This document shows, piece by piece, positions 6,047 to 7,549 of a stretch of 7,549 nucleotides of DNA. Below the pieces are notes generated by a model that saw only the letters and a program-made list of their open reading frames with translations, was not told the origin of the DNA and ran no database searches. Each line of letters begins with the position of its first letter. Positions within the stretch are counted from its first letter, which is position 1. The position numbers and the translations under genes are program-made. The stretch comes from Verrucomicrobiota bacterium (GTDB taxonomy: Bacteria > Verrucomicrobiota > Verrucomicrobiia > Limisphaerales > UBA1096), in the NCBI GenBank assembly GCA_003972865.1, contig QOAX01000171.1:1-7549 (forward strand), written 5' to 3'.

Positions 6047-7549
6047 GCTCATCAGCTTGGAGAGCACTTTTTTCGAGCCGCCTTTTTCCAGCACGGCCAG
6101 GAGTGCTCCCGGGTTTTCTTCGAAAACCAACTTGCCATTTGTCAACGCCGCCATCCAAACCGATTCCTGATGGCGCACCGCCTGCGTGAAGGCATAGTCG
6201 ATCCACTTGTCGCGCGGGTGGTCCACCACGGCGAGGGCCGCCAACTTGGTGCATTCGGCTTGTGGCACCTGGCCGCAGGCCAAAATCGCTTCGAGCCGCA
6301 CGAGCGGATGCGAATCGTTCGCCGCAATCTTCAACAACCCGGGCGCGTTGGCCAGCCGATCGTGCCAACGCCCCGCAATGCGAGCGGCAAACGCTCGCGC
6401 CCGATGATCTTTCGCACGCAACACGCGCCGGAGCAATTGAGGTTGCACCGACTCGATAGTCGCACAAAGGGCCAGCGCCTCGAATTGATGCCGTTCATAC
6501 AACTTGTCGTCGTTTTTCAATCGACGCGCCCAACGCACCGCCGCTTCACCAACCTCCGACGTATCGCGTTTCCCTAACTCAAACTTGACCTGCTGGCGCG
6601 TCCAGCGCTCGGGCGACTTCAGTTGCTCAAGCAATTCGTCAATGGATTCCCCAACAATCTTCAGCTTGGGTGCAAACGGACTGTCCTTGACACTCAGACG
6701 CCAGATTCGGCCATGGTGCAGGTCGCGCGTCGGGTCGCGGAAGTAGTCGTCCTGATGGCAGATGATCGTGTTGTAAAAATCGGCGATATAGATCGCACCG
6801 TCCGGGCCGATGCGAATGTCCACCGGGCGAAAGTTCCGGTGGCTCGATTTGAGCACCGGCTCTTTCCAATCGAGCCGGTAGCCGGAGCCGTCCGGCGACA
6901 GAGCGAAGCGGCGCACGCTGTTCGACTTGAAATCATTCAGCACAAACTGGCCGCGCATCGACTCCGGCATGTGCCGGCCATTGATCATCTCCACGCCACA
7001 GTAGCCCCCGGGATTGCCGATACGGTCGAGCCGCAATCGGTGCTTCGCGGGAATCGATGCCGGCGTGAGATAAGAGATGCCGCCCGCGCCATCGACGACC
7101 AGAGACTGGCCCCAGTCGTCAAACACAATGCCCCACGGATTCCCCGGCCCCATGAAATCGTCAAGCAATCCGTGGAGTTGCAGGCGGCCCGGTCGCAATC
7201 GATACACCCCGGCTTGATAGAGGGACGACACGCCCCACGGTGTTTCCACCCGTGACTCGATGCCGTCGCCCTGGCAGAAGAACAGCTCGCCATCCGGGCT
7301 CCACGTAAACGAGTTGATCGCCTGATGCGTGTCGCCGGTGCCAAAGCCGCTCAGCAGGACTTGCCGCTCGTCTGCATGGCCGTCGTCATCAAGATCCCTC
7401 AGAAAAAGCAAATCGGTCCCCTGTCCCACATACACGCCACCATCGGCGGTCTCCAGCCCTGTTGGGATGTTGAGGCCGTCAGCAAACACCGTTGAGCGAT
7501 CCGCCTGGCCGTCGCCGTCGGTATCGGTGAGTTGGATGATTTTGTCGTT
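4862..7549 (-). CDS. PVC-type dehydrogenase-like beta-propeller/HEAT/cytochrome c protein (5' end beyond window)
   Basis: The frame is open from the right edge to the TGA at 4862, giving 895 visible codons; the N-terminus, presumably with a signal peptide, is missing. Three regions are seen. Residues 1 to about 290 resemble the glucose/sorbosone-dehydrogenase-like propeller called 'putative membrane-bound dehydrogenase' in Pirellula and Verrucomicrobium: DTDGDGQADRSTVFADGL, DLDDDGHADERQVL and IYIADFYNTIICHQ are typical, and GRIWRLSVKD closes the domain. About 300-745 is rich in HEAT-like helices such as VRLEAILACGQ, AVRLAAVRALGQLGG and LKLAALDSLSRLD. The last 140 residues match the PVC haem-binding domain: CAVCH (Cys768, Cys771, His772; bases 5234-5248), FIGPELDTIGN, ILWPG-like VLWPGRHVKEGYS, and a closing LRDLIRFL helix. 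It probably acts in the periplasm, passing electrons from oxidation of a sugar-like substrate to the haem, though no member I can name has a firmly established reaction. It leads the sulfatase by seven bases. Confidence 0.92.
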   Translation of the reverse strand, partial: NDKIIQLTDTDGDGQADRSTVFADGLNIPTGLETADGGVYVGQGTDLLFLRDLDDDGHADERQVLLSGFGTGDTHQAINSFTWSPDGELFFCQGDGIESRVETPWGVSSLYQAGVYRLRPGRLQLHGLLDDFMGPGNPWGIVFDDWGQSLVVDGAGGISYLTPASIPAKHRLRLDRIGNPGGYCGVEMINGRHMPESMRGQFVLNDFKSNSVRRFALSPDGSGYRLDWKEPVLKSSHRNFRPVDIRIGPDGAIYIADFYNTIICHQDDYFRDPTRDLHHGRIWRLSVKDSPFAPKLKIVGESIDELLEQLKSPERWTRQQVKFELGKRDTSEVGEAAVRWARRLKNDDKLYERHQFEALALCATIESVQPQLLRRVLRAKDHRARAFAARIAGRWHDRLANAPGLLKIAANDSHPLVRLEAILACGQVPQAECTKLAALAVVDHPRDKWIDYAFTQAVRHQESVWMAALTNGKLVFEENPGALLAVLEKGGSKKVLSKLMSLAKSDAIHAEGLKGFFQGIASLGGPNELRAILEPGFHKTRNSQTLAWAALRDSARVARPEGDLAAILRPALQEGQAELSGIALGLIGRWRVGELHDDVTVLADNPGVPHAVRLAAVRALGQLGGNDIRRLAGLIDSGDVTEELKLAALDSLSRLDMSAAAAHGAALLALGQATSGVLSPFVNREGGGRALTAALAKRELGAAPAAAALAKLQSLGSSEAELMNHLSRAAGIENTVPAYSAEFVVALARESAEGDAANGRRVFQAAGCAVCHKIGPATNGGIPFIGPELDTIGNTLSTERIIEEVLWPGRHVKEGYSLTRVTLKTGAVHMGYEQRSRSDDVFLRPLSQPGTIRIPRDEVSTQAQIGSAMTAGLTAGLKRGPLRDLIRFLTEQGRN

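Noticed and set aside
5534..6577. A 347-codon plus-strand open frame, and a similar one at 3634-4545
   Set aside because: Both are antisense to well-supported genes (the cytochrome protein and the sulfatase) and have low-complexity Arg/Gln/His-rich products.
7495..7549. DxDxDG segments read as EF-hand calcium sites
   Set aside because: DTDGDGQAD and DLDDDGHAD are recurrent features of the propeller domain in PVC dehydrogenase-like proteins, not proven calcium-binding EF hands, so they are not listed as separate features.
1..7549. Anti-phage system, CRISPR array, insertion sequence or tRNA
   Set aside because: No direct repeats with spacers, terminal inverted repeats, transposase motifs or tRNA-like cloverleafs were seen. 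All coding regions belong to metabolic or membrane-protein families.

Overview
The window is moderately GC-rich, almost fully coding, and every gene I can support lies on the minus strand. The organism is probably a member of the PVC group, most likely a verrucomicrobium. The main reason is the right-hand gene: a beta-propeller 'membrane-bound dehydrogenase' domain, a HEAT-repeat middle and a C-terminal CXXCH haem domain in one chain, an architecture typical of Planctomycetes and Verrucomicrobia. The adjacent formylglycine sulfatase and sodium:solute symporter also fit a degrader of sulfated glycans. The taxonomic call is an inference from gene content.

Layout in transcription order, right to left: (1) a large propeller-HEAT-cytochrome protein, 7549 down to 4862, with its 5' end outside the window; (2) a secreted arylsulfatase-type enzyme, 4854 to 3526; (3) a sodium:solute symporter, 3529 to 1937, overlapping the sulfatase by an ATGA junction; (4) after a 45-base gap, hflK, 1891 to 911; (5) hflC, from 911 to the left edge, joined to hflK by a TGATG stop/start overlap and cut off by the window end. 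The gap between genes 1 and 2 is 7 bases. I see no terminator or convincing promoter, so the five genes could be one transcript, or hflKC could be a separate unit whose promoter lies inside the symporter gene.

A plausible joint role for the first three genes is periplasmic handling of a sulfated sugar: the cytochrome-bearing dehydrogenase-like protein for oxidation or electron transfer, the sulfatase for removing sulfate esters, and the symporter for Na+-driven uptake of a product. HflK and HflC are SPFH proteins that in E. coli form a membrane cage around the FtsH protease; their place behind a catabolic cluster is the most unexpected part of the gene order.

At the DNA level, the palindromic octamer TTGGCCAA occurs eight times between 2553 and 6046, against about 0.1 expected by chance for the whole window. 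It is read in two different codon phases. This looks like an over-represented genomic word of the kind seen with HIP1 in cyanobacteria. I found no RNA genes, insertion sequences, CRISPR arrays or classical anti-phage system.
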